Counted from the stretch's first letter, positions 43,427-53,051 are shown. The stretch is DNA of 64,000 nucleotides from Umezawaea endophytica (GCF_025061645.1 NZ_JANYMP010000014.1:62001-126000); one strand, 5' to 3'. The notes: generated by a model from the sequence alone, not told the origin. Translations and numbers: made by a program.

Positions 43427-44379
43427 CGGCTCGGCGCGTCGAGCCGGAACTCGACCTGCTGTTGGCGCACAAGGAGGAGGTGGCCGCCGGGGTCGTCGTG
43501 ATGAGCCTGCGCCACCGCGACGGCGACGACGTGCCCGCGTGGGAACCGGGCGCGCACGTCGACCTGGTGCTGCGCCCGGACCTGGTGCGGCAGTACTCGC
43601 TGTGCGGCGACCCGGCGGACCGGTCGGAACTGCGGTTGGCCGTGCTGCACGAGCCGAACGGCCGCGGCGGCTCCGGCCACGTGCACGACCGGCTCCGGGC
43701 GGGCGACGAGGTGCGCGTGCGCGGGCCGCGCAACCACTTCGCCCTGGTGGAGGCGAAGCGCTACCTGTTCGTCGCGGGCGGCATCGGCATCACGCCGATC
43801 CTGCCGATGGTGGCGGCCGCCGACGCGCTCGGCGCGGACTGGCGGCTGCTGTACGGCGGGCGGACGCGGGCCTCGATGGCGTTCCTGGACCACCTGACCC
43901 GCGAGTACGGGGAGCGGGTGGACGTCCGGCCGCAGGACGAGACCGGGCTGCTGGACCTCGATCCCCTGCTGGCCGAACCGGATCCGGACACCGCCGTGTA
44001 CTGCTGCGGCCCGGAGTCGCTGCTCGCCGCCGTCGAGCAGCGCTGCGCTCACTGGCCGTCCGGTGCGCTGCACGTCGAGAGGTTCGCCCCCAAACCGGAG
44101 TCCGGCGACGTCGGTCCCTTCGAGGTCGAGCTGGCGCGGTCGGGCAGGACCCTGCTCGTCCCGCCGGACCGGCCGATCCTCGACGTCGTCGAGGACGCCG
44201 GGGTGGGGGTGCTCTGGTCGTGCCGCGAGGGGACCTGCGGCACCTGTGAGACGGTCGTCCTGGACGGTGTCCCGGACCACCGCGATTCGCTGCTCACCGA
44301 AGCCGAGAGGGAGGCGGGCGACACGATGATGATCTGCGTTTCACGCGCGCGCGGCACGCGGCTCGTCCTCGACCTGTGA
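43423..44379 (+). CDS. VanB-type oxygenase reductase
   Basis: 318 residues. FMN/NAD(P)H binding (RQYSLCGDP, VAGGIGITPILPM, and YCCGPESLL) is followed by a C-terminal plant-type [2Fe-2S] domain with CREGTCGTCE and a later Cys in MMICVSRA. It passes electrons from NAD(P)H to the Rieske oxygenase. It overlaps the IclR gene start by 4 bp (GTGA). Confidence 0.93.
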   Translation: MTARRVEPELDLLLAHKEEVAAGVVVMSLRHRDGDDVPAWEPGAHVDLVLRPDLVRQYSLCGDPADRSELRLAVLHEPNGRGGSGHVHDRLRAGDEVRVRGPRNHFALVEAKRYLFVAGGIGITPILPMVAAADALGADWRLLYGGRTRASMAFLDHLTREYGERVDVRPQDETGLLDLDPLLAEPDPDTAVYCCGPESLLAAVEQRCAHWPSGALHVERFAPKPESGDVGPFEVELARSGRTLLVPPDRPILDVVEDAGVGVLWSCREGTCGTCETVVLDGVPDHRDSLLTEAEREAGDTMMICVSRARGTRLVLDL

Positions 44380-45152
44380 CCGGCGGAGCGGTCGTGGGCA
44401 GGCCCGCAGCGGGTCGGTCCGTGACGGCGAAGGTGCTGGCCCTGCTGGAGGCGTTCACGCCGGAGGCACAGGCGCTGACCCTCACGGAGTTGGCGCGGCG
44501 GGCGGACGTGTCGCTGCCGACGGCGCACCGCCGCGCCATGGAGCTCGTGGCGTGGGGCGCGCTGGAACGCGGTCCCGACAGCAGGTTCCGCATCGGCCTG
44601 CGGCTCTGGGAGGTCGCCTCCCTCGCACCGCGCGGCCTCGGCCTGCGCGAGGCGGCCATGCCGTTCATGGAGGACCTGTACGAGGTCACCCACGAGAACG
44701 TCCAGCTCGCCGTGCGGGCGGGGCTGGAACTGGTGTTCGTGGAGCGGATCTCGGGCCGCGACGCCGTGCCGGTGCGGACCCGCGTCGGGGGCCGGTTCGC
44801 GTTGCACGCCACCGGGGTCGGCCTGGTGCTGCTCGCGCACGCGCCCGTCGAGGTGCAGGAGGAGATGCTGGCCTCGCCGCTGCGCGGGTACAGCGCCAAG
44901 ACCACCACGGACCCGGTGCGGCTGCGAGAGGTCCTCGCGGACGTGCGCCGCAGGGGCTACGCCGTCAGCGACGGCCAGGTCACGACGGACGCGCTGTCCG
45001 TAGCGGCGCCGATCCGCGACGCGAACGACGAGGTCGTCGCCGCGGTGTCGCTCGTCGTCCGGGCCGACGGCGCAGAACCCGCCGCGCTCGCACCCCTCGT
45101 CCGCACTGCCGCGCGCGGGATCACCCGTAGATTGGCGTCGCCCGTCGGATGA
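44376..45152 (+). CDS. IclR-family regulator
   Basis: 258 residues. The N-terminal winged helix (SVTAKVLALLEAFT...LTELARRADVSLPTAHRRAMEL, residues about 14-55) and the C-terminal effector domain (FVERISGRDAVPVRTRVGGR) are standard IclR. GTG 44376 overlaps the reductase stop, so the regulator is translated with the oxygenase operon and probably controls it in response to the aromatic substrate. Confidence 0.92.
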   Translation: MTGGAVVGRPAAGRSVTAKVLALLEAFTPEAQALTLTELARRADVSLPTAHRRAMELVAWGALERGPDSRFRIGLRLWEVASLAPRGLGLREAAMPFMEDLYEVTHENVQLAVRAGLELVFVERISGRDAVPVRTRVGGRFALHATGVGLVLLAHAPVEVQEEMLASPLRGYSAKTTTDPVRLREVLADVRRRGYAVSDGQVTTDALSVAAPIRDANDEVVAAVSLVVRADGAEPAALAPLVRTAARGITRRLASPVG

Positions 45153-45172
45153 GACCGCACGTTGGAGGAAGC

Positions 45173-46090
45173 ATGTCGATCCTCGGCACCCGTCTGGTGG
45201 CCGACGTCGTGGCACGGCTGATGCAGGGCGCGACCGTGCTGGCGGCGGGCGCCATCTCCCGCCGGGCCGGTCGCATCCTGCCGGAGTTCACCGGGCACAC
45301 GCTGGAGGTGACGGTCCCGACGGCGATCGGCCCGACCCGCGCCGTCGTCTACCGCCCGGCGGGCCGACACCCGAGCCCTCCGGTGCACGTCAACTTCCAC
45401 GGCGGCGGGTACATCATGCGCGGGGTGCGGCTCGACGACCCGCTGTGCCGGTACCTGGCCGCCGAGGCGGGCGTGGTCGTCGTCAACGTCGACTACGCCG
45501 TCGCACCCCAGCACCGCTTCCCCGCTCCGCCACACCAGGCCTTCGAGGTCGTGCGGTGGGTCGCGGAGAACGGCGCCGAGCACGGCTGGGACGGCGCCCG
45601 GCTGACGGTCGGCGGGCAGAGCGCGGGCGGTGGGCTCGCGGCGGCGGTGGCGCGCCAGGCGTTGGAGGGCGGTGGGCCGCCGATCGCCCTCCAGGTGCTG
45701 CACTACCCGCCGCTCGACCTCGCCGCCGACCCCGGCGACAAGCCGTCGCCGCTCGCCAAGCCGGTGCTCAAGCCGTGGATGGGCGAGGTGTTCGACGCCG
45801 CCTACCTGCCCGACCGGTCCGCGCGGACCGATCCCCTGGTGTCGCCCGCCAACCCGGCGGACACCGCCGACCTGACCGGGATCGCGCCCGCGCTGGTCAT
45901 CACGGCCGAACTGGACCGGCTCCGCGCCGAGGGCGTGCGCTACGCGCGGCGCCTGCTGAAGGCGGGCGCCCTGGTGGAGCACCACGACGTCGCGGGCGTC
46001 GATCACGGGTACGACGTGAACGACGCCGAGAAGGCCCGCGAGACCTACGCCCTGATCGCGCGCCGCGTCGGGGAGGCCACGCGGGCCTGA
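45173..46090 (+). CDS. HSL-family alpha/beta-hydrolase esterase
   Basis: 305 residues. The oxyanion-hole motif VNFHGGGYIMRG and nucleophile elbow VGGQSAGGGLAA identify hormone-sensitive-lipase-like esterases; the catalytic His is in VDHGYDV. GGAGGAAGC supports ATG 45173; an ATG at 45149 overlaps iclR but lacks this site. It is in the same direction as the oxygenase operon and may cleave an ester substrate or product (inference). Confidence 0.88.
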   Translation: MSILGTRLVADVVARLMQGATVLAAGAISRRAGRILPEFTGHTLEVTVPTAIGPTRAVVYRPAGRHPSPPVHVNFHGGGYIMRGVRLDDPLCRYLAAEAGVVVVNVDYAVAPQHRFPAPPHQAFEVVRWVAENGAEHGWDGARLTVGGQSAGGGLAAAVARQALEGGGPPIALQVLHYPPLDLAADPGDKPSPLAKPVLKPWMGEVFDAAYLPDRSARTDPLVSPANPADTADLTGIAPALVITAELDRLRAEGVRYARRLLKAGALVEHHDVAGVDHGYDVNDAEKARETYALIARRVGEATRA

Positions 46091-46092
46091 CG

Positions 46093-46857
46093 TCAGCTCA
46101 GCCCGTGCGTCGCCGTGGCGCCGCCGTCCACGGCGATCTCCGCTCCCGTGCAGTAGCCGCTCTCGTCGGAGGCCAGGAACAGCACGACGTTCGCCACGTC
46201 CTCCGGCTGCCCGATCCGGCGCAGCGCCAGCTTCCGGCCGACGCGCGCCACGTCGACCTTGAACCCGCCGAGCGCGTCGCTCACCATCGCGGTGTCGACC
46301 GCTCCGGGGTGCACGGAGTTGACCCGGATGCCGTGCTCCCCCAGTTCCATCGCGGCGACCTTCGTCATGCCGCGGATGGCGAACTTGGTGGCCGTGTAGG
46401 CGACCAGGTACGGCATCCCGCCCAGGCCCTCCACCGAGGACACGTTGACGATCGATCCGCCGCCCGCCCGTTTCATCGACGGGATCACCGCGCGCATGCC
46501 GAGGAACGTGCCGGTCTGGTTGATCCCGACCACCCGCTGGTAGTCGTCGAGGGTGGTCTCGGCGATGGCGGAGAAGTGCAGGACGCCCGCGTTGTTCACC
46601 AGCACGGTGATCTCGCCGAACGCGTCCACGGTCTCGGCGACCGCCAGCGCCCAGTCCTCTTCGGACGCCACGTCCAGCCTGCGGTACAGGGCCGCGTCAC
46701 CCAGGTCGTCCGCGAGCTGCTTGCCGAGGTCGTCGCGGACGTCGGTGATCACCACCCGCGCGCCCTCGGCGACGAACCGGCGGGCCGCGGCGGCTCCCTG
46801 GCCGCGCGCGGCGCCGGTGACGACCGCGACCTTGCCGTCCAGTCGCCCCACGGTCAC
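46093..46857 (-). CDS. Short-chain dehydrogenase/reductase
   Basis: 254 residues. The NAD(P) site VVTGAARGQG, NNAG, and catalytic NVSS...YTATK are clear. The closing SGYCTGAEIAVDGGATA is usual for steroid/alcohol SDRs. GTG 46857 overlaps the ALDH stop (ATGTGA). It is the last gene of the minus-strand run ferredoxin - ADH - SDR - ALDH - SDR and convergent with the esterase gene. Confidence 0.9.
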   Translation of the reverse strand: MTVGRLDGKVAVVTGAARGQGAAAARRFVAEGARVVITDVRDDLGKQLADDLGDAALYRRLDVASEEDWALAVAETVDAFGEITVLVNNAGVLHFSAIAETTLDDYQRVVGINQTGTFLGMRAVIPSMKRAGGGSIVNVSSVEGLGGMPYLVAYTATKFAIRGMTKVAAMELGEHGIRVNSVHPGAVDTAMVSDALGGFKVDVARVGRKLALRRIGQPEDVANVVLFLASDESGYCTGAEIAVDGGATATHGLS

Positions 46858-48365
46858 ATCAGCTCGTCGGTCAGCGGCATCATCACGGTCTTCAGCTCGG
46901 TGTACGCCTCGTACGCGCTGCGACCGCCCTCGCGGCCGAGCCCGGACTGCTTGAAGCCGCCGAACGGCACGTGGGGTTCGAGCTGGAACCCGTTGATCCC
47001 GATCATCCCGGCGCGCACCCGCTTGGCGACCCGGAACGCGCGGCGGGTGTCGGTGGTGTAGATGCCCGCGCCCAGACCGTACTCGGTGTCGTTCGCGATC
47101 CGGACCGCCTCGTCCTCGTCGTCGAACGGTACGACCGCCAACACCGGGCCGAAGATCTCCTCGCGGGCCACGGTCATGTCGTTGCGCACGTCGGCGAAGA
47201 TCGTCGGGGCCACGAAGTTGCCCTCCGCGAAGTCGCCGTCCAGGCGCTTGCCGCCGGTCACCAGGCGCGCGCCCTCCTCCTGCCCCTTGTCGATGTAGCC
47301 GAGCACGCGGTCGAGCTGCCGCTGGTTGATCAGCGGGCTGGCCATCACGGCGGGGTCGAACGGGTTGCCGAAGGTGACCACGCCCGCGAGCATCTCGGCG
47401 GACGCCAGGAACTCGTCGAGCACGTCCCGGTGCACCAGCGCCCTGGTGTGTGCCACGCACGCCTGACCGGACAGGCCCATGGTCACCATGCCCATGCACG
47501 TCATCGCGGCCAGGCCGACGTTCGGGGCGTCGGCGAACACCAGCGCCGGGCTCTTGCCGCCCAGTTCGAGCGACACCCGCTTGGACGTGCCCGCCGACGC
47601 CTCGACGACGAGCTTGCCGACACCCCGGCTGCCGGTGAAGCTGATCTTGTCCACCAGCGGGTGGTTGATCAGCGCCGAACCCGTCGACGCCCCCGGCCCG
47701 GTGACGAGGTTGACCACGCCGTCCGGCAGTCCGGCCTCGATCAGCAGCTCGACCATGCGGATCACGCAGAACGACGCGTACTCCGAGGGTTTGACGACGA
47801 CCGTGCAGCCCGCGGCGAGCGCCGGGGCGAGTTTTTGCGCGAAGAGCACGAACGGCGCGTTCCACGGCAGCACGGCCGCGACGACGCCGACCGGCTCGCG
47901 GAACGTCATCGCCAGGTGGTCGCCGCCCTGGTACGGCGGCAGGGTCTCGCCGCCGACCTTGTCGATCCACCCGGCGTGGTGGTCGAAGATGTCCGCGGCG
48001 ATGGCGACCGACGTGCCGTAGATCTGGCCGAACGACAGCGGGACGCCGTTGTCCAGCGCTTGCAGGCCGCGCAGTTCGTCGGCGTGCTCCCGCAGCAGGT
48101 CGCCGTACTTGCGCAGCACCTGGACGCGCTTGCCCGCGCCGTACCGCGGCCACGGGCCCTCGTCGAACGCCCGGCGGGCGGACCGCACGGCGTCGTCCAC
48201 GTCCTCGTCGGTGGCGATGGCGAACTGCCCGACCACCTCGGCGGTGGCGGGGTGGTGGTGGGTCCACGTCGCCCCGTCGCCGGAGCCGCGGAACTTCCCG
48301 TCGACGAGGAGTTGGCCGTCCTTCAACCCCAGCGCCTCGCGATGCGGCTGTACGGTGAACACCAC
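46854..48365 (-). CDS. NAD(P)-dependent aldehyde dehydrogenase
   Basis: 503 residues. Cofactor and catalytic features are present: LPWNAPF, VVKPSEYA, SFTGSRGVG, catalytic Glu in LELGGKSP, and Cys in GLSGQACVA. It oxidises an aldehyde to an acid. GAGGAGCA directly precedes tandem GTG codons at 48365 and 48362; the first is chosen. The pathway aldehyde is probably made by the ADH at 49256 (inference). Confidence 0.92.
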   Translation of the reverse strand: MVFTVQPHREALGLKDGQLLVDGKFRGSGDGATWTHHHPATAEVVGQFAIATDEDVDDAVRSARRAFDEGPWPRYGAGKRVQVLRKYGDLLREHADELRGLQALDNGVPLSFGQIYGTSVAIAADIFDHHAGWIDKVGGETLPPYQGGDHLAMTFREPVGVVAAVLPWNAPFVLFAQKLAPALAAGCTVVVKPSEYASFCVIRMVELLIEAGLPDGVVNLVTGPGASTGSALINHPLVDKISFTGSRGVGKLVVEASAGTSKRVSLELGGKSPALVFADAPNVGLAAMTCMGMVTMGLSGQACVAHTRALVHRDVLDEFLASAEMLAGVVTFGNPFDPAVMASPLINQRQLDRVLGYIDKGQEEGARLVTGGKRLDGDFAEGNFVAPTIFADVRNDMTVAREEIFGPVLAVVPFDDEDEAVRIANDTEYGLGAGIYTTDTRRAFRVAKRVRAGMIGINGFQLEPHVPFGGFKQSGLGREGGRSAYEAYTELKTVMMPLTDELM

Positions 48366-48387
48366 TGCTCCTCCTCGAACGCGCAAC

Positions 48388-49242
48388 TCAGGACAGGGAA
48401 AGGGTTTCGGTGCAGGCGAACGTCCGCCGGGGGTCCCTGGCGGCGAAGTGCTCGCCGAGGTCGTCGGTCGAGTCGAACCGCCGCTCCACGGTGGGCGGGG
48501 CCATCAGCGCGACCACTCCCCCGTGCACGACGAAGACCTGGCCGCTGATCCGGTCGGCGGCCGGGGAGGCGAGGTAGGCGACGAACGCGCCGACGTGGTC
48601 CGGCGCCAGCGGGTCGACGCCGTCCTCCGGGCCCTCGCCGAAGACGTGCTCGGTCATGGCGGTGCGGGCGCGCGGGCAGATCGCGTTGGCGCGCACGCCG
48701 TAGCGGGCCAGGCCCTGCGCGGTCGAGAGGGTCAGCGCGACGATCCCGGCCTTGGCCGCCGCGTAGTTCGACTGCCCGGCCGGGCCAAGCAGGAACGCCT
48801 CGGAGGAGGTGTTGACGACCCGCCCGTACACCGGCTCGCCCGTCTCCTTCGACCGCGCGCGCCAGTAGGTCGCCGCCGCGCGGGACACGAGGAAGTGCCC
48901 GCGCAGGTGCACCCGCAGGACCAGGTCCCAGTCCTCGTCGGACGTGCTGAACAGCATTCGGTCCCGCAGGACGCCCGCGTTGTTCACCACGACGTGCAGT
49001 CCGCCGAAGTGCTCGACGGCGGCAGTGAGCAGGCCGTCGGCCGTGGCCCGGTCGCCGATGTCGCCCTCGACCACGACGGCCTTGGCGCCGAGCTGCTCGA
49101 CCTCCTCCGCGACGGAGGCCGCCGCGCCCGGCAGGTCGTTGAGGACGACGTCCGCGCCCGCCCGCGCCAGTGCCAGCGCTTCCGCCCGGCCGAGCCCGGC
49201 TCCCGCGCCGGTCACCACCGCCACCTTGCCCGCGAGGTCCAC
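48388..49242 (-). CDS. Short-chain dehydrogenase/reductase
   Basis: 284 residues. TGAGAGLGRAEA (cofactor), NNAGVLRDRML, and NTSSEAFLLGPAGQSNYAAAK (Ser-Tyr-Lys) define the SDR. It resembles hydroxyacyl- or hydroxysteroid-type dehydrogenases in actinobacterial lipid clusters. AGGAGGG is 8 bp before GTG 49242, which sets the start. Confidence 0.9.
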   Translation of the reverse strand: MDLAGKVAVVTGAGAGLGRAEALALARAGADVVLNDLPGAAASVAEEVEQLGAKAVVVEGDIGDRATADGLLTAAVEHFGGLHVVVNNAGVLRDRMLFSTSDEDWDLVLRVHLRGHFLVSRAAATYWRARSKETGEPVYGRVVNTSSEAFLLGPAGQSNYAAAKAGIVALTLSTAQGLARYGVRANAICPRARTAMTEHVFGEGPEDGVDPLAPDHVGAFVAYLASPAADRISGQVFVVHGGVVALMAPPTVERRFDSTDDLGEHFAARDPRRTFACTETLSLS

Positions 49243-49255
49243 TGTGGACGCCCTC

Positions 49256-50341
49256 CTAGTCGAAGATGATGACCTGGCGGACGGAGGCGCCACCACCGCG
49301 CAGCACCTGGAGCCCCTCGTTCACGTCGTCCAGGCGGATCCGCTTGCTGATCATGGACTCCATGTCGAGCCGTCCCGCGCGCCACAGCGCCACCAGGCGC
49401 GGCACGTCCCGGCGGACGTTCGCCGTGCCGTAGAACGACCCGTGCAGGGTCTTGTCGTGCAGGAACAGCTCCTGCGCGCTGAACTCGACCATCGCGTCGG
49501 CCCGGCCCGCGCCGACGATCACGACGTGGCCGCCGCGCCGGGTGATGTCCCACGCCGAGCGGATGGTCGCGGGCAGGCCAACCACGTCGAAGCCGTAGTC
49601 GAAGCCCATCCCGCCCGCCAGCGACTGGTTCAGCTCGGCGAGGCCCTCGGGGGTGGTGGCGTGGGTGGCGCCGAAGTGCTTGGCCACCTCGTGCTTCTCC
49701 ACCACCGGGTCCACCGCGATGATCCGAGCCGCGCCCGCGAGCCGCGCGCCCTGGATGACCGAGACGCCGACACCGCCGCAGCCGATCACCACGACGTCGG
49801 ACCCCGGTTCGACCTTCGCGGTGTTGAGGACCGCGCCAACGCCGGTGATCACGCCGCAGGCGATCAGCGCGGCGATCTCGAACGGCACGTCGTGGTCGAT
49901 CTTGATCGCGCCCGCGGCGGGCACGACCAGTTCCTCGGCGAACGTGCCGAGGCCCGCGTAGCCGAAGGCGGGTGCGCCGCCCACCAGGAAGCGCGGTGAG
50001 GTGAACGCCGCCATGGCGTGCACGATGCACAGGTGCGTCTCGCCGCTCACGCAGTTGCGGCAGGTCCCGCAGGGCGGCACGAACGTGACGACCACGTGGT
50101 CGCCGACGGCGAGCGAGGTCACCGCGCTGCCGACCTCGACGATCTCACCGGCGCCCTCGTGGCCGACGACGCCGGGAGCGAGCGCGGGCAGCGTGCCGTT
50201 CATCGCGGAGAGGTCGCTGTGGCAGATGCCGCACGCCTTGACCTTGATCCGGACCTCGTCCGGGCCCGGCGCCGTGGTCGTCACGTCGTCGCGGAGTTCG
50301 AGCTTGTCGTCGCCGATCTGGTTCAGCACGGCTGCCTTCAC
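49256..50341 (-). CDS. Zinc-dependent alcohol dehydrogenase (MDR, class III-like)
   Basis: 361 residues. Catalytic-zinc ligands are in CGICHSD and GHEGAGEI; the structural-zinc Cys cluster is CGTCRNCVSGETHLC; NAD binding is VIGCGGVGVSVIQGARLAG. It oxidises an alcohol to an aldehyde. GAGGAG upstream favours GTG 50341 over GTG 50350. It is 14 bp before the SDR gene in the operon direction. Confidence 0.92.
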   Translation of the reverse strand: MKAAVLNQIGDDKLELRDDVTTTAPGPDEVRIKVKACGICHSDLSAMNGTLPALAPGVVGHEGAGEIVEVGSAVTSLAVGDHVVVTFVPPCGTCRNCVSGETHLCIVHAMAAFTSPRFLVGGAPAFGYAGLGTFAEELVVPAAGAIKIDHDVPFEIAALIACGVITGVGAVLNTAKVEPGSDVVVIGCGGVGVSVIQGARLAGAARIIAVDPVVEKHEVAKHFGATHATTPEGLAELNQSLAGGMGFDYGFDVVGLPATIRSAWDITRRGGHVVIVGAGRADAMVEFSAQELFLHDKTLHGSFYGTANVRRDVPRLVALWRAGRLDMESMISKRIRLDDVNEGLQVLRGGGASVRQVIIFD

Positions 50342-50390
50342 CGGTATCACTCCTCGTCGAGTTCACGGCTGAGCTGGATACAGGGCACAC

Positions 50391-50404
50391 TAGAATCTGT
50401 TCTC
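50391..50404. promoter_or_regulatory. Weak KstR-like box before ADH gene
   Basis: TAGAATCTGTTCTC resembles TnnAACnnGTTnnA but has a T for C in the left half and C at the end. It lies 50 bp before the ADH start. Counted only because four better matches occur in the same region. Confidence 0.35.
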
Positions 50405-50433
50405 ATTCATCACAAGGCCCATCCGTGTGGGCC

Positions 50434-50625
50434 CTACCCGTTGAGCCGCAAGGCGTTCCTCGGGCAGGCCGCGACCGACTTCCTCGCCGACTCGACCTCC
50501 CCTTCCGCCAACTCACCGGGTCGCACCTGCAACACCTCATCGTCGTCGAGATCGAACACGTCCGGGAGGATCCCGACGCAGACGCCGTTCGCCTCGCACA
50601 GCACCGGGTCGACGCTGACCTTCAC
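50434..50625 (-). CDS. [3Fe-4S] ferredoxin
   Basis: 63 residues with Cys 10, Cys 16 and Cys 54 followed by Pro (CEANGVC...AACPRNAL), the three-Cys pattern of actinobacterial ferredoxins that serve cytochromes P450 and related oxygenases. GGGAGGT is 6 bp before GTG 50625. No P450 gene lies in the window. It is divergent from the acyl-CoA dehydrogenase gene, with a KstR-like box between. Confidence 0.92.
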   Translation of the reverse strand: MKVSVDPVLCEANGVCVGILPDVFDLDDDEVLQVRPGELAEGEVESARKSVAACPRNALRLNG

Positions 50626-50656
50626 GACTACCTCCCGACAGCTCTTCACACTGAAC

Positions 50657-50670
50657 TAGAACTCGTTCTA
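50657..50670. promoter_or_regulatory. KstR-like operator (best match)
   Basis: TAGAACTCGTTCTA fits TnnAACnnGTTnnA exactly and is part of a 16-bp near-perfect palindrome (CTAGAAC-tc-GTTCTAG). It sits in the divergent gap between the ferredoxin and acyl-CoA dehydrogenase genes. The pattern matches the known box of the TetR-type cholesterol repressor KstR. Confidence 0.75.
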
Positions 50671-50709
50671 GAGTAGGGTCGCTTCGCTTCCCGAGCCAGC
50701 GGAGGACGC

Positions 50710-51894
50710 ATGCACATCGGGTACACGCCGGAGCAGGAAGACCTGCGCCGGGAACTGCGGAGCTACTTCGCCGCGCTGATGACCCCGGAGCGGCGGGCCG
50801 CCCTCACCTCCGGCGGCGGCGACTACGGCGATTCGGCCACCTACAAGGACACCGTCCGCCGGATGGGACTCGACGGGTGGCTGACGCTCGGCTGGCCGGA
50901 GGAGTACGGCGGGCAGGACCGCCCGATGATCGACCAGCTCATCTTCGTGGACGAGGCGGCCGTCGCGGGCGCGCCGGTGCCGTTCCTGACGCTCAACTCG
51001 ATCGGGCCGACGATCATGGCCTACGGCACCCCGGAGCAGAAGGCCGACTACCTGCCGAAGATCGCGAGCGGCGAGATCCACTTCGCGATCGGCTACTCGG
51101 AGCCCGAGGCGGGCACCGACCTGGCCGCCCTGCGCACCCGCGCCGTCCGCGACGGCGACGAGTACGTGATCACCGGGCAGAAGATGTGGACCAGCCTCGT
51201 CCAGTACGCGGACTACGTGTGGCTGGCGTGCCGCACCGACCAGGAAGCGCCGCGGCACAAGGGGTTGAGCATGGTCGTCGTGCCGACCGACTCGCCCGGC
51301 TTCTCCTGGACGCCCGTGCGCACGATGGCCGGGCCGACCACCAGCGCGACCTACTACCAGGACGTGCGCGTGCCCGTGGCGAACCGGGTCGGCGCGGAGA
51401 ACCAGGGCTGGAAGCTGATCACCAACCAGCTCAACCACGAGCGCGTCGCGCTCAGCTCCGCCGCGCCCCTCCAGACCGCGCTCCAGGAGGTCCGGGAGTG
51501 GGCGCAGTCCACCAAGCTGCCCGGCACCGGCGACCGCGTCATCGACCAGGAGTGGGTGCGGCTGCACCTGGCCCGCGTGCACGCGAAGACCGAGTTCCTG
51601 AAGCTGCTGAACTGGAAGATCGCCACCGACGCCGACCGGGCGCCGAGCCCGGCGGAGGCGTCGGCCACGAAGGTCTTCGGCACCGAGTTCGCGACCGAGG
51701 CGTACCGGCTGCTGATGGAGGTGCTCGGCGCGCACGCCGTCGTGCGCGCCGGATCGCGCGGCGCCCTGCTGCGCGGCCGGGTCGAGCGGATGCACCGGTC
51801 GTCGCTGATCCTCACCTTCGGCGGCGGCACCAACGAGATCCAGCGGGACATCATCGCGAGGGTCGGCCTCGGCCTGCCCGCCGCCCCGCGCTGA
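50710..51894 (+). CDS. Acyl-CoA dehydrogenase, larger subunit of a pair
   Basis: 394 residues. Acyl-CoA dehydrogenase features are FAIGYSEPEAGTDLAALRTRA, ITGQKMWTSLVQYADY, and the C-terminal FGGGTNEIQRDIIARVGLGLP. It probably pairs with the next gene, since alpha2beta2 FadE heteromers encoded by adjacent genes are typical of steroid side-chain oxidation in actinobacteria. It introduces the alpha,beta double bond with FAD. ATG 50710 lies 39 bp after the KstR-like box. Confidence 0.92.
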   Translation: MHIGYTPEQEDLRRELRSYFAALMTPERRAALTSGGGDYGDSATYKDTVRRMGLDGWLTLGWPEEYGGQDRPMIDQLIFVDEAAVAGAPVPFLTLNSIGPTIMAYGTPEQKADYLPKIASGEIHFAIGYSEPEAGTDLAALRTRAVRDGDEYVITGQKMWTSLVQYADYVWLACRTDQEAPRHKGLSMVVVPTDSPGFSWTPVRTMAGPTTSATYYQDVRVPVANRVGAENQGWKLITNQLNHERVALSSAAPLQTALQEVREWAQSTKLPGTGDRVIDQEWVRLHLARVHAKTEFLKLLNWKIATDADRAPSPAEASATKVFGTEFATEAYRLLMEVLGAHAVVRAGSRGALLRGRVERMHRSSLILTFGGGTNEIQRDIIARVGLGLPAAPR

Positions 51895-51907
51895 CCGGGA
51901 GGACCGC

Positions 51908-53023
51908 ATGGACTTCGTGCCCACCGAGGCGACCCTGGAACTGGCCGGGTTGACCCGCGACATCCTGGCCGACCACGTGACCCCGGCCAGGCTGCGCCAG
52001 GTCGAGACCACTCCCGGCCACGTCGACCGCGCGCTCTGGGCCGACCTCGCCGGGGCCGGGGTGCTGTCCGCCGCACTGCCGGAGGAGGTGGGCGGTGGCG
52101 GGTTCGGCCTGCTGGAGCAGTGCGGCGTGCTGGTCGAACTGGGCCGCGCGGTGGCCCCCGTGCCGTACCTGCCCTCGATCGTCGTGGCCGCGTCCGCGCT
52201 GGCCGCGTTCGGCTCCGCCGAGCAGCGCGAGAAGTGGGCGAGGCCCACCGCCGAAGGGCGGCTGCTGCCGACCGCGGCGCTCGTGGAGGAACTGGACGAC
52301 GGCACGGGGACGCCCGCCACCACCGCCGAGCGCGGGCCGGACGGGTGGACGCTGACCGGCGTGAAGACCACCGTGCCGTGGGGCGCGGTGGCGGACCTGT
52401 TCCTCGTGCCCGCGACGACTCCCCAGGGTCGGGCGGTGTTCCTGGTCGATCCGCGCGACGAGCACGTCACCGTGACCGGGCAACAGGTCGTGGACGGCGA
52501 CGACACGGCCTGGCTCGACCTGGCGGGCGTGCGGCTGGACGACGACCGGCTGCTCGGCTCACCGGGTGACGAGACCGCGGCGTGGCTGCTCGCGCGGGCC
52601 ACGGTGGGGCTGTGCGCCCTCCAGTTCGGCATCACCGAACGCGCGCTGGAGCTGACGGCCGAGCACGCCAGGACCCGCGTCCAGTTCGACCGGCCGATCG
52701 GCAGCTTCCAGGCGGTGTCCCAGCGGCTGGCCGACGCGTTCGTGGACGTGGCGGCGATCCGGCTGACGCTGTGGCAGGCGGCTTGGCGGCTGGCCTCGGA
52801 CCTGCCGTGCGAGACGGAGGTCGCGACGGCCAAGTTCTGGGCGGCCGACGCGGGCCACCGGGTCGCGCACACGGCCGTCCACGTGCACGGCGGGCAGGGC
52901 ATCGACGTCGAGCACGGCCTGCACCGCTACTTCACCGCGGCCAAGCGGGTAGAGTTCGAGCTGGGCGGGGCGACCGCCCACCTGCGCAGGATCGGCGCGG
53001 CGCTGGCCACGCACCCGGCGTGA
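51908..53023 (+). CDS. Acyl-CoA dehydrogenase, second subunit
   Basis: 371 residues, more divergent than its partner. The central beta domain is less conserved, while ARTRVQFDRPIGSFQAVSQRLADAFVDV and the C-terminal HVHGGQGIDVEHGLHRYF remain. GGAGG precedes ATG 51908, 13 bp after the first subunit. As in known FadE pairs, one subunit may hold the catalytic base and the other contribute to the FAD site. Confidence 0.9.
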   Translation: MDFVPTEATLELAGLTRDILADHVTPARLRQVETTPGHVDRALWADLAGAGVLSAALPEEVGGGGFGLLEQCGVLVELGRAVAPVPYLPSIVVAASALAAFGSAEQREKWARPTAEGRLLPTAALVEELDDGTGTPATTAERGPDGWTLTGVKTTVPWGAVADLFLVPATTPQGRAVFLVDPRDEHVTVTGQQVVDGDDTAWLDLAGVRLDDDRLLGSPGDETAAWLLARATVGLCALQFGITERALELTAEHARTRVQFDRPIGSFQAVSQRLADAFVDVAAIRLTLWQAAWRLASDLPCETEVATAKFWAADAGHRVAHTAVHVHGGQGIDVEHGLHRYFTAAKRVEFELGGATAHLRRIGAALATHPA

Positions 53024-53026
53024 CGG

Positions 53027-53051
53027 GGTGGCGGGTCGGGAACCCGCCACC
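53027..53051. terminator. Bidirectional hairpin between convergent genes
   Basis: GGTGGCGGGT (53027-53036) and ACCCGCCACC (53042-53051) around a 5-nt loop, between the acyl-CoA dehydrogenase stop and the nitronate-monooxygenase-like stop. Confidence 0.65.
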